A stretch of DNA of 50,668 bases, from the NCBI GenBank assembly GCA_913775795.1, contig CAJYLT010000080.1, positions 1 through 50,668 of the forward strand. Reading direction: 5' to 3'. The notes under the pieces were generated by a model that searched no databases, was not told the origin of the DNA, and saw only the letters and a list, made by a program, of their open reading frames with translations. Positions 25,041 to 33,067 of the stretch are shown in pieces (positions within the stretch are counted from its first letter, which is position 1; every line of letters starts with the position of its first letter). A program made the position numbers and the translations under genes. The DNA comes from an uncultured Sphingomonas sp. (GTDB taxonomy: Bacteria > Pseudomonadota > Alphaproteobacteria > Sphingomonadales > Sphingomonadaceae).

Positions 25041-25874
25041 TCAGACGGCGACGCGATAGTCGAGCGCGGGGTCGCGGGGCGCGGTCTCCTCCCCTCGCTC
25101 GGCCGCGGCGAGGCCGATCTGCTCGGCGGCGCGGTGCAATTGGTCGAGCATCTGCGGCATCGCCGCCTCCGGGATCCAGCCCGAAAAGCCGATCGCGGCA
25201 TAGGCGGTCTGGCCGACGGTGATCGCGACGGTATGCTGCTCGGGCTCGTCATGCACCTTCAGCCGGACGAAGCCCTGTTCGCGGATCGCCGCCAGCGCGT
25301 CGGTCAGTGCCGAAAGGCTGGCATAGCCGGGAATATCCTCGCCCTCATAGATTTCGGCGACTTCCTCGTCGGTGATCGCCGCAAGCAGCACCATGCCGAT
25401 GCCGCCGCGCGTGGCGGGATAGAGGCCGATACGCCCCAGCGCGTCGGTCGCGGGCATGTTGGGCGGCGCGTGGAACAGGTAGCTCACATTGTCGCGCCAG
25501 CGCACGCCCATCGCCACCGTATGGCCAAAATGGCGAAGCCCCTCGAGCGCGGGGAGCGCCCGGCGGAGCAGGCCCGAGGCGAACAGGCTCTGCGCCGCAA
25601 GCACCGTCATGCCGGAGCCAGCGCGATACTTGCGATCGGGCGTCTGGCGCGCGATGCCGAGATAGCTGAGCGTCTTGAGCAGCCGGTTGACGCGCGTCGT
25701 CTCCAGCCCGACGCGACGGGCCAGTTCGCGGCAGCCGACCGGATTGGTCGAGATCGCCAGCGCCTGGAGCACGGTGATGCCGTCGATCAGGCTCTGATTG
25801 GGCTGCGCGCCCGCACGGGCGCCGCTGCCGCGGCGGACCGGGGACGATGATGTTTCAGAGTCAGATACAGCCAT
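25041..25874 (-). CDS. IclR-family transcriptional regulator
   Basis: A 277-residue IclR-type regulator. After a disordered serine- and arginine-rich N-terminus, residues about 25-90 form the winged helix (SLIDGITVLQALA, CRELARRVGLETTRVNRLLKTLSYLG), and about 100-255 the GAF-like effector domain (HTVAMGVRWRDNVSYLF, PATRGGIGMVLLAAI). Such proteins control sugar-acid and aromatic catabolism. The ATG at 25874 is preferred to upstream in-frame starts, which would overlap the aldolase gene. Its place within the kinase, aldolase and dehydratase genes suggests it regulates the cluster; the palindrome at 27494-27511 is a candidate site. Confidence 0.88.
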   Translation of the reverse strand: MAVSDSETSSSPVRRGSGARAGAQPNQSLIDGITVLQALAISTNPVGCRELARRVGLETTRVNRLLKTLSYLGIARQTPDRKYRAGSGMTVLAAQSLFASGLLRRALPALEGLRHFGHTVAMGVRWRDNVSYLFHAPPNMPATDALGRIGLYPATRGGIGMVLLAAITDEEVAEIYEGEDIPGYASLSALTDALAAIREQGFVRLKVHDEPEQHTVAITVGQTAYAAIGFSGWIPEAAMPQMLDQLHRAAEQIGLAAAERGEETAPRDPALDYRVAV

Positions 25875-25936
25875 CGCCAAAAGCGTAGCCGCCCGCTTCC
25901 CTTGCGTCCACGCGCAAAAACGGGCCGTGCCGCGCG

Positions 25937-26575
25937 CTAGACGGGTAGCGCGCGCCACGCGGCGACGAACGCCTCGGCCCGCGCGCGCGTGTCGGCGGGG
26001 GCGTCACCCGGCCGATACAGCGCCGAGCCGAGGCCGAAGCCCGCCGCGCCCGCCGCGCGCCATTCGGCCATGCCCGCGGACGTGATCCCCCCGACCGGAA
26101 GCACGCGCGTTCCGACGGGCAGGACCGCCCGCACCGCCTTCAGCACCGCGGGTCGCGACGCCTCTGCCGGGAACAGCTTCACCGCCGCGGCGCCGGCATC
26201 GAGCGAGGCAAACATCTCGGTCGGCGTGGCCACCCCCGGCAGGGCGGGCAGCCCGCGCGCCGCGGCAGCCGTCAGCACCGAGCGATCGGTGTTCGGTGAG
26301 ACGATCAGCGTTCCGCCCGCATCGGCCACCGCCGCCACGTGGCCCTCGGACAGCACGGTGCCCGCGCCGATCGTCGCCACGTCGCCGAACCGATCGGCAA
26401 GCGCCGCGATGCTCGCCAGCGGGTCGGGCGAATTGAGCGGCACCTCGATCAGCGTGAACCCCGCCGCGACCAGCGCCGCGCCGGTCTCCACCGCCCCCTC
26501 GGGCCGCAGCCCACGCAGGATCGCGACCAGCGGCAGCCGCGCGAATGCCGTCTCGAACCGCGCCATCGCCGTCAT
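25937..26575 (-). CDS. dgoA: 2-dehydro-3-deoxy-6-phosphogalactonate aldolase
   Basis: A 212-residue class I KDPG/KDPGal aldolase. The motif LIEVPLNSPDPL (about 43-54) is diagnostic of the galactonate branch, IGAGTVLS follows near 70, and AVKLFPAE (about 131-138) holds the Schiff-base lysine. The reaction yields pyruvate and glyceraldehyde 3-phosphate. The ATG at 26575 overlaps the stop of the dgoK gene as ATGA, so kinase and aldolase are made together, as in the De Ley-Doudoroff pathway. Confidence 0.92.
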   Translation of the reverse strand: MTAMARFETAFARLPLVAILRGLRPEGAVETGAALVAAGFTLIEVPLNSPDPLASIAALADRFGDVATIGAGTVLSEGHVAAVADAGGTLIVSPNTDRSVLTAAAARGLPALPGVATPTEMFASLDAGAAAVKLFPAEASRPAVLKAVRAVLPVGTRVLPVGGITSAGMAEWRAAGAAGFGLGSALYRPGDAPADTRARAEAFVAAWRALPV

Positions 26576-27441
26576 CGCAATTGCTCCCACAATGCCCATG
26601 CACCGCTCGCGAACGCCGCCTCGGCATCGACTGCCGCGACGTGCCGACCGAGCAATGCGATCGCCGCCCCGTAGAACTGTGCGAGATCACCGCCGGCGAT
26701 CAGGTGAACGATCGCGGCGTCGGTCTCCGCCAGCCGCCCCGCAACCTCCGCCCCGATCAACAGGCCGCTCAGATAAGACCGGCCCGACCGGACCGCTTCG
26801 GCATCGCCCAGCACTGCGCGCGCGCGCACCCCGAACAGGCTGCGCGGCAGGTCCCGCCCCGCCCCCTCGACCACCCCGGCTCGGAACGCCGCATCGCAAT
26901 CGGCCGCCTCGCGCAGCGTGGGCGCCAGCGTCCCGTGCCGGGTGAGCAGCGCGAACAGCTCGCCGGTCATCGCGCTAGCGAAGCCGATGATGCGCCCGCC
27001 GGAAAGCTGCACCCATTTGGAGTGCGTGCCGGGCTGACAGGCGAGTGCGTCGGCGGGCATCAGTCCTGCGCCAAGCGCGCCGAGCACCAGCACCTCCTCG
27101 CCGCGCATCACGTCAGACCGATCGCCGCGGTCACACAGGCCGGGGCTGATCAGCGTGCGTGCATCGACCCGCAATGTTCCTGCCGCCAAGTCGGTGATCG
27201 ATCCAGGCAGCGCGACATAAGGCACCTCTCGCCAGCCGATCGTCGATCCGATCATGCCGGTGAGGAGTAGCGGCACGCCGGACCCGAACCGATGGCGCAG
27301 CGCGGCGATCTCCCGCTCGAAATCCGGGCTCGCCGCGACACCGCCCACGTCGCGCGTGACCGACACCACGGCGCCGTCCGCCATCTCGAAGATACGCCGG
27401 TTTGTGGTCCCCCAGTCGACCGCGATCAGCCGATCGGCCAT
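26572..27441 (-). CDS. dgoK: 2-dehydro-3-deoxygalactonokinase
   Basis: A 289-residue DgoK. It keeps the canonical N-terminal AVDWGTTNRRIF, LLTGMIGSTIGW (about 58-69), DVMRGEEVLVLGAL (about 109-122), QPGTHSKWV (about 135-143) and FGVRARAVLG. It phosphorylates 2-keto-3-deoxygalactonate with ATP and is coupled to dgoA, which cleaves the product. This is the intact copy; the paralogue at 22192-23100 is altered at the phosphate-binding motif. It is transcribed divergently from the lactate dehydrogenase gene, with a palindrome between them. Confidence 0.92.
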   Translation of the reverse strand: MADRLIAVDWGTTNRRIFEMADGAVVSVTRDVGGVAASPDFEREIAALRHRFGSGVPLLLTGMIGSTIGWREVPYVALPGSITDLAAGTLRVDARTLISPGLCDRGDRSDVMRGEEVLVLGALGAGLMPADALACQPGTHSKWVQLSGGRIIGFASAMTGELFALLTRHGTLAPTLREAADCDAAFRAGVVEGAGRDLPRSLFGVRARAVLGDAEAVRSGRSYLSGLLIGAEVAGRLAETDAAIVHLIAGGDLAQFYGAAIALLGRHVAAVDAEAAFASGAWALWEQLR

Positions 27442-27493
27442 TTGATATTCTCCGGCGATCGCCCAGTGACGGTTGTTTTCAACTGATGTCGCG

Positions 27494-27511
27494 AATAGAG
27501 CAACATCTATT
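27494..27511. promoter_or_regulatory. Palindrome AATAGA-N6-TCTATT, candidate IclR-type operator
   Basis: Perfect 6-bp arms around GCAACA in the gap between the divergent dgoK and lactate dehydrogenase genes. On the minus strand the centre reads TGTTGC, the hexamer also found before the TonB receptor gene and between the lactonase and transporter genes. Confidence 0.5.
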
Positions 27512-27550
27512 CCGCCGTCAAGCGAAGCAACGGTGCATCAAGGAGCGACC

Positions 27551-28687
27551 GTGACCCTCCCCGCCCCCACCGACTATCGCGATATCGCGCGGCGCCGGCT
27601 GCCGCGCTTCCTGTTCGACTATCTTGACGGCGGCGCGGGGGCGGAGGAGACGCTGGCCCGCAACCGGGCCGATCTTGGCCGTATCCGTCTGCGCCAGCGG
27701 GTGCTGCGCGACATCGGTGCGATCGACCTGTCGACCGAGATCCTCGGCGAGCCGATGCGCCTGCCGCTGATGCTAGGCCCGGTTGGTCTTGGCGGCATGT
27801 ACGCCCGCCGCGGCGAGGTACAGGCAGCGCGCGCTGCGCGGGCGGCGGGCATTCCCTTCTGCCTGTCGACCGTGTCGCTGTGCAGCCTGGAGGAAGTCGC
27901 CGAACAGGCGGGCGGTGCCCCCTGGCTGCAGCTCTATGTCATCAAGGATCGCGGGTTCATGGAGCGGCTGCTCGACCGTGCCTGGTCGCTCGGCGTGCGG
28001 ACGCTCGTCTTCACCGTCGACATGCCGGTGCCGGGCATCCGCTATCGCGACCGGCGATCGGGCATGGCAGGACCGCATGCGCCGCTTCGCCGGATAATGC
28101 AGGCGATCGCGCATCCCCGCTGGACCATCGACGTGGGGCTGCGCGGGCGCCCGCACCAGCTCGGCAACCTTGTCGAGGTGCTTGGCCGGGACAGCGGGAT
28201 GAACGACTATATCGGCTGGCTGGGCGCGAACTTCGACCCGTCGATCACCTGGGCCGATCTCGATTGGCTGCGTTCGCGCTGGCAGGGCAAGCTCGTCATT
28301 AAGGGCGTGCTCGATCCGGCGGATGCACGTGCGTCGGTCGCGCTCGGGGCGGACGGGATCATCGTCTCCAATCACGGCGGGCGCCAGCATGACGGCGTAC
28401 GGTCGACCGTCGCCGCGCTCCCGGGGATCGTCGATGCGGTGGGCGATACGATTACCGTGCTGGCCGATTCGGGGGTGCGGAGCGGCGTGGACATCGTGCG
28501 CATGCTCGCGCTCGGCGCACGGGGCGTCCTGCTCGGCCGCGCCTGGGTCTATGCACTTGCGGCGGGCGGCGGGCGCGGGGTTGCCGACCTGATCGAGCAG
28601 ATGGGGCAAGAGGCGGCGGTCACCATGGCGCTGTCGGGCGCGCGCAGCCTCGACCACGTCGACCGGTCGGTGCTGGACGATCGCTGA
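27551..28687 (+). CDS. lldD: FMN-dependent L-lactate dehydrogenase (alpha-hydroxy acid oxidase family)
   Basis: A 378-residue FMN-dependent alpha-hydroxy acid dehydrogenase. It has [19 protein letters not shown] at about 20-38, [18 protein letters not shown], the QLYVIKDR strand, [15 protein letters not shown], and the active-site loop [10 protein letters not shown] near residues 274-283 with the catalytic histidine. The product would be pyruvate from L-lactate, with electrons going to the quinone pool. GTG at 27551 has AGGAG 5 bases away; earlier in-frame starts lack a site. In a rhamnose- or fucose-type pathway L-lactaldehyde is oxidised to L-lactate, so this gene fits the cluster, although an aldehyde dehydrogenase is not present in the window. 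Other 2-hydroxy acids are possible substrates. Confidence 0.85.
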   Translation: MTLPAPTDYRDIARRRLPRFLFDYLDGGAGAEETLARNRADLGRIRLRQRVLRDIGAIDLSTEILGEPMRLPLMLGPVGLGGMYARRGEVQAARAARAAGIPFCLSTVSLCSLEEVAEQAGGAPWLQLYVIKDRGFMERLLDRAWSLGVRTLVFTVDMPVPGIRYRDRRSGMAGPHAPLRRIMQAIAHPRWTIDVGLRGRPHQLGNLVEVLGRDSGMNDYIGWLGANFDPSITWADLDWLRSRWQGKLVIKGVLDPADARASVALGADGIIVSNHGGRQHDGVRSTVAALPGIVDAVGDTITVLADSGVRSGVDIVRMLALGARGVLLGRAWVYALAAGGGRGVADLIEQMGQEAAVTMALSGARSLDHVDRSVLDDR

Positions 28688-28733
28688 AACTTTCATCTGC
28701 GAACATCTTTTCAAAGTGCCCAATCCATGAGAC

Positions 28734-28750
28734 GTTGCCATCAAAGCAAC
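28734..28750. promoter_or_regulatory. Inverted repeat GTTGC-N7-GCAAC before the GH16-like gene
   Basis: Arms at 28734-28738 and 28746-28750 lie just upstream of the ribosome site of the GH16-like gene. It shares the GTTGC half-element with the TGTTGC sites of this cluster but not their spacing. It could be an operator or part of a leader hairpin. Confidence 0.3.
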
Positions 28751-28764
28751 AATGGGAGGATGTG

Positions 28765-30147
28765 ATGAAAGCAGTTGCAATGGCCGCGATCCTAGCCCCT
28801 GGCCTAGCTGCGGCAGCAATCTGGGCCGACCGGAGCGCCGCGCCGACCGCGCCGGGCACGGTCTCGGCGCCCGCCGGGCGAACCACGCAGGACACCGCGG
28901 ATTCGGCGGGCATTGCCGCCACGGCCAGCACGGTCGCCGCCGCCGCCGCGCCGGCGGGCTACACCCTCGCCTTTGCCGAGGAGTTCGACGGCACGGCGCT
29001 GGACCGCAGCCGCTGGTACTACCGGATCACGCCGGGCAAGTACCGCGAGGGCTATATGCGCGCCGAAAACGTGTCGGTCGCGGGCGGCGCGCTACGCCTG
29101 CGCTACGCAAAGGAGGCGCTGCCCGGCATCAGCGGCGACCAATATACCGGCGGCGGTGTCATCTCGCGCGCCCGCTTCGGCTATGGCTATTACGAGACGC
29201 GGGCGCGGCTGTTCGATGCCACGACCGGCCTTCATACCTCGTTCTGGAGCATGGGCCTTCGCCAGGGCGATCCGGGGGCGGGCGGCGACAGCGAGATCGA
29301 CGCCGACGTTGCCGCCGGCTTGCTGCCCGAACACGGCCAGATTCATGAGATCGACGGGTTCGAGCATGATTCGGCCGCGCGTCTCGACCAGGGCACGCAG
29401 AAGCAGGCGACGACGACGGTGATCCGGCGTGTGGGCGGACGCACCGCCGCACAGATCGGCATCGATTTCGCCGCATGGAACACCTATGCCTGGGAGCTGA
29501 CGCCGACGGTCACGCGCTTCTACATCAACGGCGCCGTCCAGCTCGAGGTGCCGACCGCCACCTATCCCTCGCCCTTCGCGCCGCAGAATTTCTGGCTGAC
29601 GGCCCTGCCCTTCAGTGCCAACAACAACACCGCGCCGCTGCCGGGATATAGCGAGTTCGACTATTTCCGCTTCTATCGCAACGATGGACTGATCGGCGTT
29701 AATCTGCTCGCCAACGGCGATTTCGACGTGACCCCCGTCACCGCGCCGCCCACTTGGCTGGTCCCCGGCTGGCAGGAGAATTACGACAAGCCGGCCAGCT
29801 TCATCATCACCGCGGGCACGCACAGCGGCGAGCGGGCGCTGCGCCAGGGGCTGGCCACCGCCTATACCGTCACCGACAAGCAGGATCTGAAATACATTCC
29901 CAACGGCACCTATCGCCTGACCGCATGGGTGAAGAGCAGCGGCGGCCAGTCGACGGCCCAGATGCGCGTGCTCAATCACGGATCGACCGAACGGTCGCAG
30001 TCGATCGGCACGCAGGCCGCTTGGACGCAGATCGCGATCAATGACATCGCCGTCACCAGCGGCAACGCGACGATCGCCTTCACCTCGATCGGGTCGGGCG
30101 GCCAGACGCTAGATGTCGATGACGTCGTGTTCGAGCGCACGAGTTAG
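28765..30147 (+). CDS. Secreted GH16-like glycosidase with C-terminal carbohydrate-binding domain
   Basis: A 460-residue exported protein: signal-like N-terminus with AILAPGLAAAAIWA, an alanine/threonine-rich linker to about residue 64, a concanavalin-fold catalytic domain (about 65-310) and a CBM4/9-like sandwich (about 315-460, NLLANGDFDVT to TLDVDDVVFE). The GH16 motif ExDxxE is seen as E195-I-D197-G-F-E200, where the first Glu is nucleophile and the last acid/base. EEFDGTALDRSRWYYR at the start of the domain is also typical. The family hydrolyses beta-1,3/1,4 glucans or galactans; specificity cannot be told. ATG at 28765 has GGGAGGA upstream. It stands alone after the lactate dehydrogenase gene. 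Confidence 0.78.
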   Translation: MKAVAMAAILAPGLAAAAIWADRSAAPTAPGTVSAPAGRTTQDTADSAGIAATASTVAAAAAPAGYTLAFAEEFDGTALDRSRWYYRITPGKYREGYMRAENVSVAGGALRLRYAKEALPGISGDQYTGGGVISRARFGYGYYETRARLFDATTGLHTSFWSMGLRQGDPGAGGDSEIDADVAAGLLPEHGQIHEIDGFEHDSAARLDQGTQKQATTTVIRRVGGRTAAQIGIDFAAWNTYAWELTPTVTRFYINGAVQLEVPTATYPSPFAPQNFWLTALPFSANNNTAPLPGYSEFDYFRFYRNDGLIGVNLLANGDFDVTPVTAPPTWLVPGWQENYDKPASFIITAGTHSGERALRQGLATAYTVTDKQDLKYIPNGTYRLTAWVKSSGGQSTAQMRVLNHGSTERSQSIGTQAAWTQIAINDIAVTSGNATIAFTSIGSGGQTLDVDDVVFERTS

Positions 30148-30152
30148 CAACT

Positions 30153-30190
30153 CTGGGTCGAGGTAGGTCAAGGTCACCATCCCGACCCAG
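30153..30190 (+). terminator. Hairpin after the GH16-like gene
   Basis: CTGGGTCG (30153-30160) and CGACCCAG (30183-30190) pair perfectly around a 22-base loop, 5 bases after the stop codon, followed by ATATTTCTT. It may act as a transcription terminator; the long loop lowers confidence. Confidence 0.4.
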
Positions 30191-30289
30191 ATATTTCTTA
30201 ATCCGCTAACTTGCCCAAGCGACCGCCCGAAAATGGATTAGCCGTTTCCCAACCCGTCTCAAGCGCTCGGGCTTTCCGTGGTGATTTGT

Positions 30290-30352
30290 GAACGAGCGGC
30301 CGCTTTCCAGCGATCGCCGCCCGGAAAGCGGACAGGGAGCATCCCACCCTTA
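30290..30352 (+). repeat. Dispersed ~60-bp repeat, copy B
   Basis: Starts GAACGAGCGGCCGC and ends CATCCCACCCTTA. It is in the same orientation as copy A at 10808-10869, with several substitutions in the centre (AGCGATCGCCGCCC). Confidence 0.7.
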
Positions 30353-30384
30353 TTGCACGTTCGAACTGCTGGCTGCGGCTTCAT

Positions 30385-30446
30385 AAACGAGCGGCCGCTT
30401 GCCGACGATCGAGGCCCAAAAGCGGACGGGCCGCTTCCCACCCCTT
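30385..30446 (+). repeat. Dispersed ~60-bp repeat, copy C
   Basis: Starts AAACGAGCGGCCGC and ends CTTCCCACCCCTT, 32 bases after copy B in the same orientation. It is closer to copy A than to copy B, sharing CCGACGATCG and GCGGACGGGCCGC with A. Confidence 0.7.
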
Positions 30447-30492
30447 GGTACATCTTATGCGAAGCACTTCTGCTATCTGCCGCATCGATCTC

Positions 30493-31748
30493 TCAGCGCC
30501 TTGGCCCTTCGAGCAGCGCCATCGCCGGCATCATGTCCTCCATCAACAGATCGGCCCATTCCTGCGCGATCTCGCGGCGGCGCGGCAGATAGGCGGCCCG
30601 GTTGTAAGTCGCTTCTACGCCTTCGGGCACATGAGCGAGCATGAGGCCGATGATCGCTCGGTCGCCTGCTCGCCCGTTTGCCTGCGCGCGCTCGTTCATG
30701 ATCGTTGAGAAGGTCGCCCGCCAGCCGTGTGGAACGTGGCGACCAGCGACGCTCAGCCGATTGTAGAAATAGCCGACAGCGTTCTTGCTGATCGGCCGAT
30801 GCGCATGGCGCTGGCTCGGGAAAACGAGGGGGCTGCGTGGGGAGAAAGCGCGTGCAGCCTCGAGCGTCTCAATCGCCTGGCGCGACAGCGGCACCAGGAA
30901 GTCGAAGCGATTGTCGCCCTTGCGCGTGAGCCGGAGCTTCATCCGCTCAGCCGAATACGCCAGACCGGTTCGTAACCGTCGATCGGCTCCAGTTCGCTCC
31001 ACGGAGTCGTGCGCAGCACGCCGGGCCGGAGCGCCGTCAGCGCCATCAGACGCGACGCCAGCTTGGTCATCGAGTGAACCGCAGCCGCGTCGCCTTCCAT
31101 CAACAGTGCGCGAGCTTCGGCCAGCGTCGAAAGGGCAGGCTGCGGCTTCTTGGTCTGCGGGCGCATCGCACCTCGTATCGCCTCGGCCGGGTTCGAGCTC
31201 GCCCGGCCGGTCGCGATGGCATAGCCGTAGATTGCCGAAATGCGCTGGCGGACGCGCTTTGCCGTCTCCAGCGATGGCCTCGCCTCAATCGCGCGTACCA
31301 CCTCGAGGATCATCGGAGAAGTCACAGCAGCGATCGGCACATTGCCGATCCGCGGGAACACATCCTTCTGAAGACTGATGATGACGTCGGCGGCATGCAC
31401 GCGAACCCAGGTGGGTGCGTTATGCTCCTGCCATTCGCGCGCGATCGCCTCGAACAGGGTCTCACTTTCGAACTTGCGCGCGGCCGCGACCTGCTTGCGC
31501 TCGACCGCAGGATCGACGTCCGACTTCAAAAGACGCGCCGCATACTCACGCTTAAGCCGCGCGGCGCTCAGCGGAAGCTCGGGATAGACGCCGAGCACCA
31601 GCCGCTTTACCTTGCCACCAAACCGGTACTTCCATCGCCACGACCGATGCCCCGTGGGGGTCACGTAGAGATAGAGGCCGCGGGAATCGGCAAGCTTTTA
31701 GCTCTTGTCGCTTCCCTTCGCCTGGCGGCAGTTCAGATCGGTCAGCAT
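30493..31748 (-). pseudogene. P4-type tyrosine integrase, inactivated by a stop codon and a frameshift
   Basis: The minus strand from ATG 31748 reads MLTDLNCRQAKGSDKS, a TAA at 31698-31700, then KLADSRGLYLYVTPTG and on through WRWKYRFGG, the DUF4102 arm-binding domain of P4-like integrases, a core-binding domain and the catalytic domain. The frame breaks again near 30957: after PVWRI one base is missing, and the next frame continues ERMKLRLTRKGDNRF. Catalytic residues can still be seen (R in TALRPGVLR, H and R in PHGWRATFS, H in LMLAHVPEG, Y in ATYNRAAYL), so decay is recent. Such integrases insert elements at tRNA 3' ends; tRNA-Ser lies 161 bases upstream of its start. Confidence 0.88.
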
Positions 31749-31908
31749 CGGTGCCCCCATTCCTCAAAATCGTGCCCCCAAGATGCCCCCACTTCGCATG
31801 AGCTTGGGTGAGACAATCCGGGCTGGCACGATCCGAACGGAAGCAAAAAAGGCGCGCAAATCTGCGGCTTCCGAGACAATCTGAGATTTATTGAGATCGG
31901 CAGCTGGC

Positions 31909-31994
31909 GGAGACGGAGGGATTCGAACCCTCGGTACAGTTTCCCGTACGACGCTTTAGCAAAGCGTTGGTTTCAGCCACTCACCCACGTCTCC
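31909..31994 (-). tRNA. tRNA-Ser(GCU)
   Basis: The minus strand folds as a class II tRNA: acceptor stem GGAGACG/CGTCTCC, anticodon loop with GCT, a long variable arm and the T-arm GGGTTCGAATCCC. CCA is not encoded. Its 3' end (31909) faces the integrase remnant, the typical position of an island attachment site. Confidence 0.95.
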
Positions 31995-32206
31995 GGGTTC
32001 AACTGGCGCTGAAGGCGCGGCTATAGCGAGGGGTATCGGGGCGATCAACCGGTTCCGTGCGGGTTTCGACGCGATTCGTTCCGGCGCGCGATCGACTCGA
32101 TCTGTCGTCCGTTCATTGCCGCTTCACGGTTCCCCGGTGTATCGTTTCGAGGCATGACATGTGGGCATGCGGGCGTGTGGGCGCTGCGGGGACCGGGGGA
32201 AGCGTA

Positions 32207-32986
32207 ATGTCGGGTAAATGGCTGATCGCGTTGGCGAGCGTCGGGCTGGCGGCCGCGCCCGTTTCGGCACAGGTACGGACGATCGACCCCAATGCCGCGA
32301 TCGACGGCGACCTGAACGTACGCGCCGCGCCGCGCACCCCTGCGCCGCAGGATGGCCTTAGCCGGGACGAGATGACCGTCGATCCCGGCCCGCAGGATCC
32401 GGTCGAGGAAACCGCGCCGCTCCCCGCTGCCCCGCCGCCACCGGCCGCGACGACCGCCGCTCCCGCCGGCCCCGTCACTGCCGAGCGCACCGCCGCCGCC
32501 GAAGAGACGTTCGCGCGAGACGACCTGATGAGCGCGGCCGAGGGCGTGTTCGGCAAGGGCGCGCAGGGCCTCGCCGGGATGCTCGAGAAGGTGCTGTCCG
32601 AACAGGGCCGCCCCAACGCCTATATCGCCGGGCGAGAGGCTTCGGGCGCGTTCGTCCTCGGCGTCCGCTACGGCTCGGGCGTGATGACGCACAAGATCGA
32701 GGGGCAGCGCCCGGTCTACTGGACCGGACCGTCGCTCGGATTCGACGTGGGCGGCGATGCGAATAAGGTGTTCGTGCTCGTCTACAACCTCTATGATTCG
32801 CAGGAGCTCTATCGACGCTATCCCGCGGCCGAGGGGCGCGTCTATTTCGTCGGCGGGTTCGCCGCGACGTACCTGCGCCGCGGCGACGTCGTGCTGATCC
32901 CGATCCGGCTGGGCGTCGGCTGGCGGCTGGGCGCCAACCTCGGCTACATGCGCTTTTCCGAGAAGTCGAAGTGGCTGCCGTTCTGA
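32207..32986 (+). CDS. DUF1134 family protein (EipA-like envelope protein)
   Basis: A 259-residue exported protein. Residues 1-22 (MSGKWLIALASVGLAAAPVSAQ) are a signal peptide, a proline- and alanine-rich linker runs to about 110, and the DUF1134 domain follows with AYIAGREASGAFVLGVRYGSG, GPSLGFDVGGDANKVFVLVYNL and GGFAATYLRRGDV. In Brucella the DUF1134 protein EipA is a periplasmic envelope-integrity factor; a similar role is assumed. ATG at 32207 follows GGGGGAAG. It stands alone between tRNA-Ser and ftsE and is core alphaproteobacterial content. Confidence 0.88.
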   Translation: MSGKWLIALASVGLAAAPVSAQVRTIDPNAAIDGDLNVRAAPRTPAPQDGLSRDEMTVDPGPQDPVEETAPLPAAPPPPAATTAAPAGPVTAERTAAAEETFARDDLMSAAEGVFGKGAQGLAGMLEKVLSEQGRPNAYIAGREASGAFVLGVRYGSGVMTHKIEGQRPVYWTGPSLGFDVGGDANKVFVLVYNLYDSQELYRRYPAAEGRVYFVGGFAATYLRRGDVVLIPIRLGVGWRLGANLGYMRFSEKSKWLPF

Positions 32987-33067
32987 AGACACGCTTTACC
33001 GCGACTTGAGCCCGCGCGCGGGCCGTGCGATGGCTCGCGGCCTTCAAGAGGCTCGCAAGCGTCAGGC

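Larger units (their letters stand above)
30148..30492. other. Intergenic stretch holding a hairpin and two dispersed repeats
   Basis: This stretch separates the GH16-like gene from the broken integrase. It contains an inverted repeat at 30153-30190 and repeat copies B and C, listed separately. No coding region was recognised. Confidence 0.6.

Noticed and set aside
31698..31700. The integrase TAA as a possible alternative start region with an intact shorter integrase
   Set aside because: A start after the stop would lose the N-terminal arm domain, and the second lesion near 30957 still separates the catalytic residues, so the gene is not functional as read.
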